A DNA stretch of 64,000 nt from Streptomyces rimosus. GTDB lineage: Bacteria > Actinomycetota > Actinomycetes > Streptomycetales > Streptomycetaceae. Shown here in pieces: positions 39,028 through 47,866 of the stretch. Location of the stretch: positions 5,129,001 to 5,193,000 of the forward strand of contig NZ_CP023688.1 of NCBI RefSeq assembly GCF_008704655.1, read 5' to 3'. The notes below the pieces were generated by a model, which was not told the DNA's origin, ran no database searches, and was given only the letters and a program-made list of their open reading frames with translations. Position numbers and translations under genes: made by a program. Position 1 is the first letter of the stretch. Each line of letters opens with the position of its first letter.

Positions 39028-40317
39028 TCAGCGCTGCGACTGCCGCGGCAGCTCCAGCGCGACCACCGCCGCCGAGTCGCAGTATTCGCGCACCGCACTC
39101 GTCCGGGCCACCACGCGCCCCTTGTGCACCACGATCCGGCTGTACGCGAGGGACAGCACCCCGGCGAGGCTGTCGCCCCGTACGGCCAGCAGCTCGGCGG
39201 GGAAGCCCGCCTCGACACGGACCTCCGGGAGGCCCAGCGTCGCGCGGGCGGCCGTGCCGACCATCTCGTAGGCGGCGCCGGGGCTCGCCTCTCCCAGGGA
39301 GGCCAGCAGGTACGCGGCCTCCAGAGGATCGCCGCGGCCCACCGGGTTCGCCGCGTCGCGCAGGGCGCCGCTGCCCGCCGCCACCCGCACCCCGGCCGCG
39401 CGCAGCAGCCGTACGGGCGCCTGACGGGCCGCCGGGCCCGCCGCCCTCCCGGAGCCCGGCAGGGTGCCACCGCGCCGCTCCAGGGCCGCGCAGCCGCCCT
39501 GCGGCAGGCACACGACCGTCACGCCGGCCGCCGCGAGGTGCTCGGCGGTACGGGCCGCCACCTCGGGCGGCAGCGCCGACAGGCCCGCGCACGGCCCGAT
39601 CGCCACCCCGGGCCGCAGCCCGCCCGCCATCGCCGCGAACCGGGCCAGCCGCGCGGGGTCGTCACCGTCCGTGTGGAGGTCCACCGCACAGCCGTGCTCG
39701 GCCGCGACCTCCAGGACGGCCTCGACGTACCCGGCCGGATCGGGGTCCAGGTCCGGGCAGCCGCCGATGACCGTGGCGCCCATCTTCACGGCGTCCCGCA
39801 GCATCGCCAGCCCGTCCGCCCCGGCAGCCCCGGTGAGCATCCGCGGCACCGCCACCGCCGTCATCTCGGCCAGCCCGCGCAGCGACCGGCTCGCCTGGAG
39901 GACGGCCTCCAGCGACTGCAGTGCCTGGACGTCGCCGACGCGTACGTGGGTGCGCAGCGCCGTCGCGCCGTGGCCCAGTTGCAGGAGGGCCGCCTCCGTG
40001 GTGCGGCGCTGCACGTCTTCGAGGGTGTCGGTGGCGGGGCCCGCGGCGTCCGCGGTCAGCGCGGTGTCGCAGTGCGCGTGCGGCTCGGCGGGGGCCGGGA
40101 GCAGCAGGTAGCCGCCGAGGTCGATACGGGTGCCCTGCGGGGCGAGGCTGCCCGCCGTGCCGACCGCCTCGATACGTCCGCCGCTGAGCCGTACGTCCAC
40201 CACGCGGCCGTCGGCGAGCCGGGCGTCGCAGAGCACCAGGGTGCCCGCCGCGGCGCCGGTGCCGTCGCCGCCGGAAGCCTTCTCGGGGCCCGGCTGCGGC
40301 TGACTGCTCTCGGACAT
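39028..40317 (-). CDS. amidohydrolase-superfamily protein (cytosine deaminase-like)
   Basis: Encodes 429 aa. The metal-binding HxH is in APAEPHAHCDTAL near residue 80, a further His in AVDLHTDGDD near 220, and the late Asp in ALRDAANPVGRGD near 325; the second mid-barrel His expected after it is not obvious. The fold order (small beta domain, barrel, beta domain) matches cytosine deaminase-like enzymes acting on cyclic amidines or amides. The N-terminal 25 residues are a low-complexity tail. Because one metal-site residue is unclear, activity is uncertain. Confidence 0.78.
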   Translation of the reverse strand: MSESSQPQPGPEKASGGDGTGAAAGTLVLCDARLADGRVVDVRLSGGRIEAVGTAGSLAPQGTRIDLGGYLLLPAPAEPHAHCDTALTADAAGPATDTLEDVQRRTTEAALLQLGHGATALRTHVRVGDVQALQSLEAVLQASRSLRGLAEMTAVAVPRMLTGAAGADGLAMLRDAVKMGATVIGGCPDLDPDPAGYVEAVLEVAAEHGCAVDLHTDGDDPARLARFAAMAGGLRPGVAIGPCAGLSALPPEVAARTAEHLAAAGVTVVCLPQGGCAALERRGGTLPGSGRAAGPAARQAPVRLLRAAGVRVAAGSGALRDAANPVGRGDPLEAAYLLASLGEASPGAAYEMVGTAARATLGLPEVRVEAGFPAELLAVRGDSLAGVLSLAYSRIVVHKGRVVARTSAVREYCDSAAVVALELPRQSQR

Positions 40318-40498
40318 CGCGCTCCTCGAAGGACCGGGCGTGCAAGATCACGCAGCGTGGTCCGAGCCTAGGGGGCCGCCCGGGTGGCTTCGCGGAGGCG
40401 CGAAATAGTCGTACCGGTGTGGTGCGGGGGGCGGGCGGGACGGCCGCCGGACACGGATTTCACCTTTGGCGGCAGGCCGTGTAATGTCTTCATCGCTC

Positions 40499-40571
40499 GC
40501 CCCAATAGCTCAGTCGGCAGAGCGTCTCCATGGTAAGGAGAAGGTCTACGGTTCGATTCCGTATTGGGGCT
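40499..40571 (+). tRNA. tRNA-Thr (GGT)
   Basis: A 73-nt tRNA. GCCCCAA pairs with TTGGGGC; anticodon stem TCTCC/GGAGA encloses ATGGTAA. Discriminator T, no encoded CCA. A UUCG-capped hairpin (CCCGCC-TTCG-GGCGGG) and an outer GATGTG/CACATC pairing lie between this and tRNA-Met, probably a processing structure for a joint transcript. Confidence 0.96.
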
Positions 40572-40619
40572 CTGATGTGTGAGGTATCCCGCCTTCGGGC
40601 GGGGCCCCGCTCACATCGC

Positions 40620-40692
40620 AGCGGTGTAGCTCAGTCGGTAGAGCAAGCGGCTCATAATCGCTGTGTCACCGGTTCAAGTCCGGTCACCGCTA
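40620..40692 (+). tRNA. tRNA-Met (CAT), elongator type
   Basis: A 73-nt tRNA. AGCGGTG pairs with CACCGCT; anticodon stem AGCGG/TCGCT encloses CTCATAA. It lacks the three G-C pairs of initiator tRNA, so it is elongator Met (or, less likely, a tRNA-Ile2 precursor). No encoded CCA. It precedes rpmG by 87 bases. Confidence 0.95.
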
Positions 40693-40779
40693 CAGACAGT
40701 AGCCGATTGTGGGGTCGGTCTCCCGATCGGCTACTCTTCATGCGTTCACCCGTCCATCAGTCCGTCAAGGAGCACTCAC

Positions 40780-40944
40780 GTGGCTGCCACCGACGTCCGC
40801 CCGAAGATCACGCTGGCCTGCGTGGAGTGCAAGGAGCGGAACTACATCACCAAGAAGAACCGGCGCAACGACCCGGACCGTCTTGAGATGAAGAAGCACT
40901 GCCCGCGCTGCAACGCGCACACCGCGCACCGCGAGACGCGATAA
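40780..40944 (+). CDS. rpmG: 50S ribosomal protein L33
   Basis: Encodes 54 aa, a small 50S subunit protein. It keeps the zinc-ribbon cysteines in [10 protein letters not shown] and HCPRCNAH (C+ type); many Streptomyces have a second, cysteine-free paralogue used under zinc limitation. The GTG is preceded by AAGGAG. The order tRNA, rpmG, hadA, hadB, then secE-nusG further on is shared with mycobacteria. Confidence 0.96.
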   Translation: MAATDVRPKITLACVECKERNYITKKNRRNDPDRLEMKKHCPRCNAHTAHRETR

Positions 40945-40956
40945 CACCAGGCTCGA

Positions 40957-40995
40957 CCGCGAGGCCGCTCCCAGTCCATGGGGGCGGCCTCGCGG
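40957..40995 (+). terminator. terminator after rpmG
   Basis: CCGCGAGGCCGC (40957-40968) pairs with GCGGCCTCGCGG (40984-40995): a perfect 12-bp stem. Confidence 0.75.
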
Positions 40996-41095
40996 CGTTG
41001 TGGTGCCGGGGCGCGCGGCGCGGCGCCGGGCCCGCGCACCGGTATGACAAGGTCAGGGACCGTTACAGGGACCAGTTCAGGGAGGTTGCGAGCCC

Positions 41096-41551
41096 ATGGC
41101 GCTCGACCAGTCCTTCGTCGGGCGGAGCTACCCGGCCACCGCTCCTTATGAGGTCGGCCGGGAGAAGATCCGCGAATTCGCCGAGGCGATCGGGGATGCC
41201 GCCCCGGCGTACACCGACGCCGAGGCCGCCAGGGCGCTCGGGTATCCCGATGTGATCGCCCCGCCGACCTTTGTGTTCTCCATCACCTTCCGCGCCGCGG
41301 GCCAGGTCGTCGAGGACCCGCAGCTGGGCCTCGATTACAGCCGGGTGGTGCACGGCGACCAGAAATTCGTCTACACCCGGCCGGTGCGCGCCGGTGACCG
41401 GCTGACCGTCACCTCGACCATCGAGGCGATCAAATCCATGGCGGGAAACGACATTCTCGATATCCGTGGTGAGGTGCACGACGAAGCGGGCGAACACGTG
41501 GTGACCGCTTTCACAAAGCTGGTGGCGCGCGCCGCCGGACAGGAGGGCTGA
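41096..41551 (+). CDS. MaoC-like hydratase subunit (HadA-type)
   Basis: Encodes 151 aa, a hotdog-fold FAS1_DH/MaoC N-terminal type domain: SFVGRSYPATAPYEVGREKIREFA, then DVIAPPTFVFSITF. It lacks the catalytic hydratase-2 Asp-x4-His motif, as HadA does, and should pair with the next gene product as substrate-binding partner. In mycobacteria HadAB dehydrates fatty-acyl chains in FAS-II; Streptomyces has no mycolates, so the substrate here is unknown. It lies four bases before the HadB-type gene. Confidence 0.87.
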   Translation: MALDQSFVGRSYPATAPYEVGREKIREFAEAIGDAAPAYTDAEAARALGYPDVIAPPTFVFSITFRAAGQVVEDPQLGLDYSRVVHGDQKFVYTRPVRAGDRLTVTSTIEAIKSMAGNDILDIRGEVHDEAGEHVVTAFTKLVARAAGQEG

Positions 41552-41555
41552 CCCG

Positions 41556-41990
41556 ATGACCGCGAAGATCTCTTACGACGATGTCGAGGCCGGCACCGAA
41601 CTCCCGGCGCAGTCCTTTCCCGTGACCCGTGACACACTCGTGCGCTACGCGGGCGCCTCCGGCGACTTCAATCCGATCCACTGGAACGAGAAGATCGCCA
41701 AGGAGGTCGGCCTCCCCGACGTGATCGCCCACGGCATGTTCACCATGGCCGAGGCGGCCCGCGTGGTCACCGACTGGACCGGCGACCCGGGCGCGGTCGT
41801 CGAGTACGGGGTGCGCTTCACCAAGCCCGTCGTGGTCCCCAACGACGGCGAGGGTGCGGTCATCGAGGTCAGCGGCAAGGTCGCGGCCAAGCTGGACGAC
41901 GAGGCCCGTACGGTCCGCGTCGATCTGATCGCGACCAGCGCCGGTCAGAAGGTGCTCGGAATGTCGCGCGCGGTGGTCAAGCTCGCCTGA
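41556..41990 (+). CDS. MaoC-like hydratase catalytic subunit (HadB-type)
   Basis: Encodes 144 aa. The hydratase-2 motif YAGASGDFNPIHWN supplies catalytic Asp and His, and PDVIAHGMFTMAEAARVV follows as in R-specific enoyl hydratases. It forms a heterodimer with the preceding HadA-type protein. A long inverted repeat follows. Confidence 0.9.
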   Translation: MTAKISYDDVEAGTELPAQSFPVTRDTLVRYAGASGDFNPIHWNEKIAKEVGLPDVIAHGMFTMAEAARVVTDWTGDPGAVVEYGVRFTKPVVVPNDGEGAVIEVSGKVAAKLDDEARTVRVDLIATSAGQKVLGMSRAVVKLA

Positions 41991-42007
41991 AAAGCGTGCG
42001 CGTAGCC

Positions 42008-42050
42008 GTACGGGGGCGGTCCGGCCCGAGCGCCGGGACCGCCCCCGTAC
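42008..42050 (+). terminator. terminator between hadB-like gene and murB
   Basis: A perfect 15-bp stem (42008-42022 with 42036-42050), loop about 13 bases. Its right arm overlaps the murB -10 box by three bases, so termination and murB initiation share DNA. Confidence 0.75.
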
Positions 42051-42053
42051 CCT
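42048..42053 (+). promoter_or_regulatory. -10 box of a leaderless murB promoter
   Basis: TACCCT fits TANNNT and ends seven bases before the murB GTG, the spacing expected if transcription starts at the start codon. No ribosome site precedes the GTG, which supports a leaderless mRNA. Confidence 0.5.
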
Positions 42054-42060
42054 TGAGCCC

Positions 42061-43116
42061 GTGCAGGAACTCCACGACGCCCCCCTCGCCCCGCTGACCA
42101 CCTTCCGGCTCGGCGGACCGGCCACCCGGCTGCTCACCGCCACCACGGACGACGAAGTGATCGCGGCCGTCCGCGAGGCCGACGCCTCCGGTACGCCGCT
42201 GCTCGTCATCGGCGGCGGCAGCAACCTGGTCATCGGCGACAAGGGCTTCGAGGGCACCGCGCTGCGCATCGCCACCCGCGGCTTCACCCTCGACGGCACC
42301 GACCTGACGCTGGCCGCGGGCGAGAACTGGTCCGACGCGGTGGCCCGTACGGTCGCCGCCGGGCTCGCGGGCATCGAGTGCCTGGCCGGCATCCCCGGCT
42401 CGGCGGGTGCCACACCCATCCAGAACGTGGGCGCGTACGGACAGGAAGTGTCCTCCACGATCGCCGAGGTGGTCGCGTACGACCGCACGGCGGGCGAGAC
42501 CGTGACGCTTTCGAACGCCGAGTGCGCGTTCTCGTACCGCCACAGCCGCTTCAAGGAGCACCCCGACCGCTTCGTCGTGCTGCGGGTGCGCTTCGCCCTG
42601 GAGGACGCGGGCGGGCTGTCCGCGCCCATCAAGTACGCGGAGACCGCGCGCACCCTCGGCGTCGAGGCGGGCGAGCGGGTGCCGGCCGCCGACGCCCGCG
42701 AGACCGTGCTCAAGCTGCGGGCCGGCAAGGGCATGGTCCTGGACCCGGAGGACCACGACACCTGGTCGGCGGGGTCCTTCTTCACCAACCCCGTCCTCAC
42801 CGAGGCCCAGCACGCCGACTTCCTCGCCCGCGTCCACGAGCGCCTCGGCGCGGACGTCACCCCGCCCGCCTTCCCGGCGGGGGAGGGCCGCGTGAAGACC
42901 TCGGCCGCCTGGCTCATCGACCGCGCGGGCTTCACCAAGGGCTACGGCGACGGACCGGCCCGTATCTCCACCAAGCACACCCTCGCCCTGACCAACCGCG
43001 GCGGGGCCACCACCGAGGACCTGCTCGCGCTGGCCCGCGAGGTCCGCGAGGGCGTCCGTGCGGCCTTCGGCATCACGCTGGTCAACGAGCCGGTGACGGT
43101 CGGCGTCACCCTTTAG
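42061..43116 (+). CDS. murB: UDP-N-acetylenolpyruvoylglucosamine reductase (MurB)
   Basis: Encodes 351 aa. The FAD enzyme reduces UDP-GlcNAc-enolpyruvate to UDP-MurNAc in peptidoglycan synthesis. Motifs: GGGSNLVIGDKGF and GIPGSAGATPIQNVGAYGQE (FAD), SYRHSRFK, and the proton-donor Ser in AGSFFTNPV; the C-terminal GFTKGYGDGPARISTKH is typical. The GTG start has no ribosome site and a -10 box seven bases upstream. Convergent with add, six bases apart. Confidence 0.94.
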   Translation: MQELHDAPLAPLTTFRLGGPATRLLTATTDDEVIAAVREADASGTPLLVIGGGSNLVIGDKGFEGTALRIATRGFTLDGTDLTLAAGENWSDAVARTVAAGLAGIECLAGIPGSAGATPIQNVGAYGQEVSSTIAEVVAYDRTAGETVTLSNAECAFSYRHSRFKEHPDRFVVLRVRFALEDAGGLSAPIKYAETARTLGVEAGERVPAADARETVLKLRAGKGMVLDPEDHDTWSAGSFFTNPVLTEAQHADFLARVHERLGADVTPPAFPAGEGRVKTSAAWLIDRAGFTKGYGDGPARISTKHTLALTNRGGATTEDLLALAREVREGVRAAFGITLVNEPVTVGVTL

Positions 43117-43122
43117 GACGCG

Positions 43123-44172
43123 TCACTCCCCGCCCGGCCGCGCGTCGCTTCCCGTCCCGCCCAGCCACGCGTCCACCCCCGCCAGCAGCTTCCGCCGCAC
43201 GTCCTCCGGCGCCCGCGAGCCCTGGACCGACTGGCGGGCCAGCTCGGCCAGTTCGGTGTCCGAGAAGCCGTGCGCGGTGCGGGCGATCTCGTACTGGGCC
43301 GCCAGCCGGGAGCCGAACAGCAGCGGGTCGTCGGCGCCCAGCGCCATCGGGACGCCGGCGTCGTAGAGGGTCCGCAGCGGTACGTCCTCGGGCTTCTCGT
43401 AGACGCCCAGCGCCACGTTCGACGCCGGGCAGACCTCGCAGGTCACGCCGCGGTCGGCCAGCCGCCGCAGCAGCGCCGGGTCCTCCGCGGCCCGTACGCC
43501 GTGGCCGACGCGCGTCGCGTGCAGGTCGTCCAGGCAGTCCCGCACGCTCGCCGGCCCGGACAGCTCGCCGCCGTGCGGCGCCGCCAGCAGCCCACCGTCC
43601 CGCGCGATGGCGAAGGCCCGGTCGAAGTCGCGCGCGAAGCCCCGCCGCTCGTCGTTGGAGAGCCCGAAACCGATCACGCCCTGGTCGGCGTAGCGGACGG
43701 CCAGCCGGGCGAGCGTACGGGCGTCCAGGGGGTGTTTCATGCGGTTCGCGGCCACCAGCACGCGTATCCCGAGGCCGGTCTCCCTGGAGGCGGCGCGCAC
43801 CGCGTCCAGGATGATCTCCAGCGCGGGGATCAGCCCGCCCAGCCGCGGCGCGTATGAGGTCGGGTCGACCTGGATCTCCAGCCACCCGGAGCCGTCCCGC
43901 ACATCCTCCTCGGCGGTCTCGCGGACCAGCCGCTGGATGTCCTCGGGGGAGCGCAGACAGGACCGGGCGATGTCGTACAGCCGCTGGAAGCGGAACCAGC
44001 CGCGCTCGTCCGTCGCCCGCAGCTTCGGCGGCTCGCCGCCCTTCAGGGCCTCCGGCAGGTGCACGCCGTACTTGTCGGCGAGATCCAGCAGGGTCGCGGG
44101 CCGCATCGACCCGGTGAAGTGCAGGTGCAGGTGGGCCTTCGGCAGGGCCCGGACATCGCGTACACGTTCCAT
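43123..44172 (-). CDS. add: adenosine deaminase
   Basis: Encodes 349 aa. It deaminates adenosine to inosine. The zinc HxH is in KAHLHLHFTGS near residues 15-17, HGGEL carries His and catalytic Glu near 199, VGHGVR the third zinc His, and GADDPLLF the Asp. One deviation is worth noting: the usual SLNTDDP is here GADDPLL, as in other actinobacterial paralogues, so substrate preference may differ. Confidence 0.9.
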   Translation of the reverse strand: MERVRDVRALPKAHLHLHFTGSMRPATLLDLADKYGVHLPEALKGGEPPKLRATDERGWFRFQRLYDIARSCLRSPEDIQRLVRETAEEDVRDGSGWLEIQVDPTSYAPRLGGLIPALEIILDAVRAASRETGLGIRVLVAANRMKHPLDARTLARLAVRYADQGVIGFGLSNDERRGFARDFDRAFAIARDGGLLAAPHGGELSGPASVRDCLDDLHATRVGHGVRAAEDPALLRRLADRGVTCEVCPASNVALGVYEKPEDVPLRTLYDAGVPMALGADDPLLFGSRLAAQYEIARTAHGFSDTELAELARQSVQGSRAPEDVRRKLLAGVDAWLGGTGSDARPGGE

Positions 44173-44243
44173 CCCAAGATCTTGCCGTACGGGGCCGACG
44201 GGCCGGTAGGCCCTTTCCCGAACGAGCGCCCGCCCGAAAGCAG

Positions 44244-44276
44244 ATGCGGGTCCCGGGAAAACCCCGGGGCCCGCAT
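44244..44276 (-). terminator. terminator after aspC
   Basis: A 14-bp stem with one G-T wobble (44244-44257 with 44263-44276) lies just beyond the aspC stop on the minus strand. Confidence 0.75.
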
Positions 44277-44291
44277 ACGTCCGGCTGGGCG

Positions 44292-45524
44292 CTACTTCGC
44301 CTCGGCAAGCAGGTTCTGCACGCGCGTGATGCCCTCGACCAGGTCCTCGTCGCCGAGCGCGTACGACAGGCGCAGGTAGCCCGGCGTGCCGAACGCCTCA
44401 CCCGGGACCACCGCGACCTCGGCCTCCTCCAGGATCAGCTCGGCCAGCTCCACGCTGGTCCGCGGGCGCTTGCCGCGGATCTCCTTGCCGAGCAGGTCCT
44501 TGACCGAGGGGTACGCGTAGAACGCCCCCTCCGGCTCCGGGCACAGCACGCCGTCGATCTCGTTGAGCATCCGCACCATCGTCCGGCGGCGCCGGTCGAA
44601 GGCGGTCTTCATCTCCTCGACGGCCGTCAGGTCGCCGGAGACCGCCGCGACGGCCGCGGCCTGCGCCACGTTGGAGACGTTCGAGGTGGCGTGCGACTGG
44701 AGGTTCGCCGCGGCCTTGATCACGTCCTTCGGGCCGATCGCCCAGCCCACCCGCCAGCCGGTCATCGCGTACGTCTTCGCCACACCGTTGACGATGATGC
44801 ACTTCTCGCGCAGCTCCGGCACGACCACCGGCAGCGAGCAGAACGTCGCGTCGCCGTAGACCAGGTGCTCGTAGATCTCGTCGGTGAGCACCCACAGGCC
44901 GTGCTCGGCGGCCCAGCGGCCCACCGCCTCGACCTGCTCGCGGGTGTAGACCGCGCCGGTCGGGTTGGACGGCGAGACGAACAGCAGCACCTTCGTACGG
45001 TCCGTACGGGCCGCCTCCAGCTGCTCCACGGACACCCGGTAACCGGTGGTCTCGTCGGCCACCACCTCCACCGGCACGCCGCCCGCCAGCCGGATCGACT
45101 CCGGGTAGGTGGTCCAGTACGGGGCGGGCACGATGACCTCGTCGCCCGGGTCCAGGATCGCCGCGAACGCCTCGTAGATCGCCTGCTTGCCACCGTTGGT
45201 GACCAGCACGTTCGCCGCCTCGACCTCGTAACCGGAGTCGCGCAGCGTCTTGGCGGCGATCGCGGCCTTCAGCTCGGGCAGGCCGCCGGCCGGGGTGTAG
45301 CGGTGGTACTTCGGGTTGCGGCAGGCTTCGACGGCCGCCTCGACGATGTAGCCGGGCGTGGGGAAGTCGGGCTCGCCGGCGCCGAAGCCGATCACCGGTC
45401 GACCGGCGGCCTTGAGGGCCTTGGCCTTGGCGTCCACGGCGAGGGTCGCGGACTCGGAGATCGCCCCGACGCGGGCCGACACCCGACGGTCGGTGGGGGA
45501 CTGTGCGGGAGGAGTAGCGCTCAT
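44292..45524 (-). CDS. aspC: aspartate aminotransferase-type PLP enzyme
   Basis: Encodes 410 aa of the class I aminotransferase fold. PLP-binding Lys lies in [16 protein letters not shown]; other hallmarks are [15 protein letters not shown] [18 protein letters not shown] and [10 protein letters not shown], and the substrate-binding Arg in YLRLSYALG. It probably transaminates aspartate and 2-oxoglutarate. I use the ATG at 45524; an ATG at 45533 is close by, and a longer frame lacks family sequence. Confidence 0.9.
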   Translation of the reverse strand: MSATPPAQSPTDRRVSARVGAISESATLAVDAKAKALKAAGRPVIGFGAGEPDFPTPGYIVEAAVEACRNPKYHRYTPAGGLPELKAAIAAKTLRDSGYEVEAANVLVTNGGKQAIYEAFAAILDPGDEVIVPAPYWTTYPESIRLAGGVPVEVVADETTGYRVSVEQLEAARTDRTKVLLFVSPSNPTGAVYTREQVEAVGRWAAEHGLWVLTDEIYEHLVYGDATFCSLPVVVPELREKCIIVNGVAKTYAMTGWRVGWAIGPKDVIKAAANLQSHATSNVSNVAQAAAVAAVSGDLTAVEEMKTAFDRRRRTMVRMLNEIDGVLCPEPEGAFYAYPSVKDLLGKEIRGKRPRTSVELAELILEEAEVAVVPGEAFGTPGYLRLSYALGDEDLVEGITRVQNLLAEAK

Positions 45525-45689
45525 GTACTGCATGTTCCCAGACCGCTCAGGGGGCGGGCACACGGGTTTGAAGGCGCCGCCTCGGGGCTTTCTGTTCGAC
45601 GCCCGGCCGCGAAGCACGTACACTCGCTGACCGTTGGCTCCCAACAGGCCGTCGGCGACCGTGCACCTGGTGCAGTGGCCGGTATGCGG

Positions 45690-45695
45690 TAGGTT
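45690..45695 (+). promoter_or_regulatory. candidate -10 box for tRNA-Trp
   Basis: TAGGTT lies 13 bases before the mature tRNA 5' end, a normal position for a short leader. The matching -35 is weak. Confidence 0.35.
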
Positions 45696-45708
45696 GGGGG
45701 AACCACAA

Positions 45709-45781
45709 AGGGTCGTAGCTCAATTGGTAGAGCACTGGTCTCCAAAACCAGCGGTTGGGGGTTCAAGTCCCTCCGGCCCTG
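45709..45781 (+). tRNA. tRNA-Trp (CCA)
   Basis: A 73-nt tRNA. AGGGTCG pairs with CGGCCCT; anticodon stem CTGGT/ACCAG encloses CTCCAAA. Discriminator G; no encoded CCA tail. It precedes secE as in many actinobacteria. Confidence 0.97.
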
Positions 45782-45890
45782 CTACACGCACTCGTCACCG
45801 AGTCGCGTGCACGCGTACGTACTGAAATGCACCGCCGTGCGGCTCTACCGGGCGCGGCACGGCCAACGACCCGGATTCAGGTGAGGACGA

Positions 45891-46184
45891 GTGACGGACG
45901 CCCTGGGCTCCATCGACATGCCTGAGCGCGGTCGTTCCGAAGACGAGAACGCGGAGTCGAAGAAGCCCCGCCGCGGCGGCAAGCGCGGCAAGAAGGGCCC
46001 CTTCGCCCGGCTGGCGCTCTTCTACCGGCAGATCATCGCCGAACTCCGCAAGGTCGTCTGGCCCACGCGGGGACAGCTTTCGACGTACACCACTGTGGTG
46101 ATCGTCTTCGTCGTCATCGTCATCGGTCTCGTAACCGTGATTGACTTGGGATTCAACCAGGCCGTCAAGTACGTCTTCGGCTGA
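45891..46184 (+). CDS. secE: preprotein translocase subunit SecE
   Basis: Encodes 97 aa. A basic, Lys/Arg/Gly-rich N terminus leads to the amphipathic helix IIAELRKVVWPTRGQL, the SecE signature, and one C-terminal helix (about 70-90). It clamps SecY in the translocon. GTG start with AGGTGAGGACGA upstream. nusG follows 72 bases on. Confidence 0.96.
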   Translation: MTDALGSIDMPERGRSEDENAESKKPRRGGKRGKKGPFARLALFYRQIIAELRKVVWPTRGQLSTYTTVVIVFVVIVIGLVTVIDLGFNQAVKYVFG

Positions 46185-46191
46185 TCCCGCG

Positions 46192-46217
46192 AAGGGCGCC
46201 TTTGCGGGCGCCCCTTT
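46192..46217 (+). terminator. weak hairpin between secE and nusG
   Basis: AAGGGCGCC (46192-46200) pairs with GGCGCCCCTT (from 46207) with one bulge, followed by TTT. It may attenuate rather than end transcription. Confidence 0.4.
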
Positions 46218-46256
46218 GCATGTTCAACCCCTTGAAGCCAGGAAGAAGCAGCCACC

Positions 46257-47156
46257 GTGTCTGACCCGAACCTGAACGACGCCGCCGACTCCGTCGAGAC
46301 GGCAGCGGCCGACGTTGACGCGGCTGCCTCGGCCGAGGTCGAGGGCGACGCTGCGGCGCTTGCCGACGAAGAGGCCGCCCGCGAGATCGTCGAGGGCGCC
46401 GACGCGGCCGACGAGCTCGACACCGAGGACGCCGAGGCGGGCGAGCCCGCCGAGGAGGCCGCGGTCACCGTCGAGGACGAGGCCGCCGCTGTGGCCGAGA
46501 CCGCCGAGGACGCGGCGGCCGAGGGCGAGGACGAGCCGGTCGACCCGATCGCCGCGCTGCGCGAGGAGCTGCGGACCCTGCCGGGCGAGTGGTACGTGAT
46601 CCACACCTACGCGGGCTACGAGAAGCGCGTGAAGGCCAACCTGGAGCAGCGCGCCGTCTCGCTCAACGTCGAGGACTTCATCTACCAGGCCGAGGTCCCC
46701 GAGGAAGAGATCGTCCAGATCAAGAACGGCGAGCGCAAGAACGTCCGCCAGAACAAGCTCCCGGGCTACGTGCTCGTGCGCATGGACCTGACGAACGAGT
46801 CCTGGGGCGTCGTGCGCAACACGCCGGGCGTCACCGGCTTCGTGGGCAACGCCTACGACCCGTACCCGCTCACCCTGGACGAGATCGTCAAGATGCTCGC
46901 CCCGGAGGCCGAGGAGAAGGCCGCCAAGGAGGCCGCCGAGGCCGAGGGCAAGCCGGCTCCGTCCCGCAAGGTCGAGGTCCAGGTGCTGGACTTCGAGGTG
47001 GGCGACTCGGTCACCGTCACCGACGGCCCGTTCGCCACGCTGCAGGCCACGATCAACGAGATCAACGCCGACTCGAAGAAGGTCAAGGGCCTCGTCGAGA
47101 TCTTCGGCCGCGAGACCCCGGTCGAGCTGAGCTTCGACCAGATCCAGAAGAACTGA
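46257..47156 (+). CDS. nusG: transcription antitermination factor NusG with long acidic N terminus
   Basis: Encodes 299 aa, against about 180 in E. coli. Residues 1-105 are an Ala/Glu/Asp-rich extension. The NGN domain (about 112-200) begins [20 protein letters not shown], and the KOW domain (about 245-299) has [20 protein letters not shown] short Ala/Glu insert (about 218-235) lies between them. It binds RNA polymerase and links it to Rho or to ribosomal S10. Long acidic extensions are known in Streptomyces NusG. Confidence 0.95.
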   Translation: MSDPNLNDAADSVETAAADVDAAASAEVEGDAAALADEEAAREIVEGADAADELDTEDAEAGEPAEEAAVTVEDEAAAVAETAEDAAAEGEDEPVDPIAALREELRTLPGEWYVIHTYAGYEKRVKANLEQRAVSLNVEDFIYQAEVPEEEIVQIKNGERKNVRQNKLPGYVLVRMDLTNESWGVVRNTPGVTGFVGNAYDPYPLTLDEIVKMLAPEAEEKAAKEAAEAEGKPAPSRKVEVQVLDFEVGDSVTVTDGPFATLQATINEINADSKKVKGLVEIFGRETPVELSFDQIQKN

Positions 47157-47182
47157 CGCTCTTCAGGACACCAGCTTCCGAA

Positions 47183-47228
47183 CAGGTCGGACGGGCCCTC
47201 CGGGGACCGTCTGACCTGCTCGGTTTTT
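47183..47228 (+). terminator. terminator between nusG and rplK
   Basis: A 12-bp stem with one G-T wobble (47183-47194 with 47207-47218), then TTTTT at 47224-47228. This suggests that secE-nusG and rplK-rplA are separate transcripts. Confidence 0.8.
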
Positions 47229-47254
47229 GGCCGTACTGCTATACCCGTTATCGT
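47227..47254 (+). promoter_or_regulatory. candidate rplK promoter
   Basis: TTGGCC (47227-47232) and TATCGT (47249-47254) are 16 bases apart, 71 bases upstream of rplK. Fair but not strong match to the HrdB-type consensus. Confidence 0.35.
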
Positions 47255-47325
47255 GGTGCGGTATGCCTCCATCCGGATGACCGGATGGACTGGCGAAAAA
47301 CCTCTCACTAGGACCCGGAGAGAGC

Positions 47326-47760
47326 ATGCCTCCCAAGAAGAAGAAGGTCACGGGGCTCATCAAGCTCCAGATCCAGGCTGGTGCCGCGAACCCGGCTCCG
47401 CCGGTCGGCCCCGCGCTGGGTCAGCACGGCGTCAACATCATGGAGTTCTGCAAGGCCTACAACGCCGCGACCGAGTCGCAGCGTGGCTGGGTCATCCCGG
47501 TGGAGATCACGGTCTACGAGGACCGTTCCTTCACCTTCATCACCAAGACCCCGCCGGCCTCGAAGATGATCCTGAAGGCCGCGGGCGTGGAGAAGGGCTC
47601 CGGCGAGCCGCACAAGAACAAGGTCGCCAAGATCACGGCCGACCAGGTTCGCGAGATCGCCACCACCAAGATGCCCGACCTGAACGCCAACGACCTGGAC
47701 GCCGCGTCGAAGATCATCGCCGGCACCGCCCGTTCCATGGGCATCACGGTCGAGGGCTGA
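47326..47760 (+). CDS. rplK: 50S ribosomal protein L11
   Basis: Encodes 144 aa. The N-terminal domain reads [20 protein letters not shown], and the C-terminal rRNA-binding domain [18 protein letters not shown]. It forms the GTPase-associated centre and is the thiostrepton-site protein; RelA activation also needs it. First of the rplK-rplA pair. Confidence 0.97.
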
Positions 47761-47866
47761 CAGCCACCCCGCACCCGCCCCGCGGCACCCGCCGCACCCA
47801 GGGGCACGTGGCAGGGCCAGGCGCTGGCCCGCACCACGACTCCACCGCCATCATTCAGGAGCAGCA

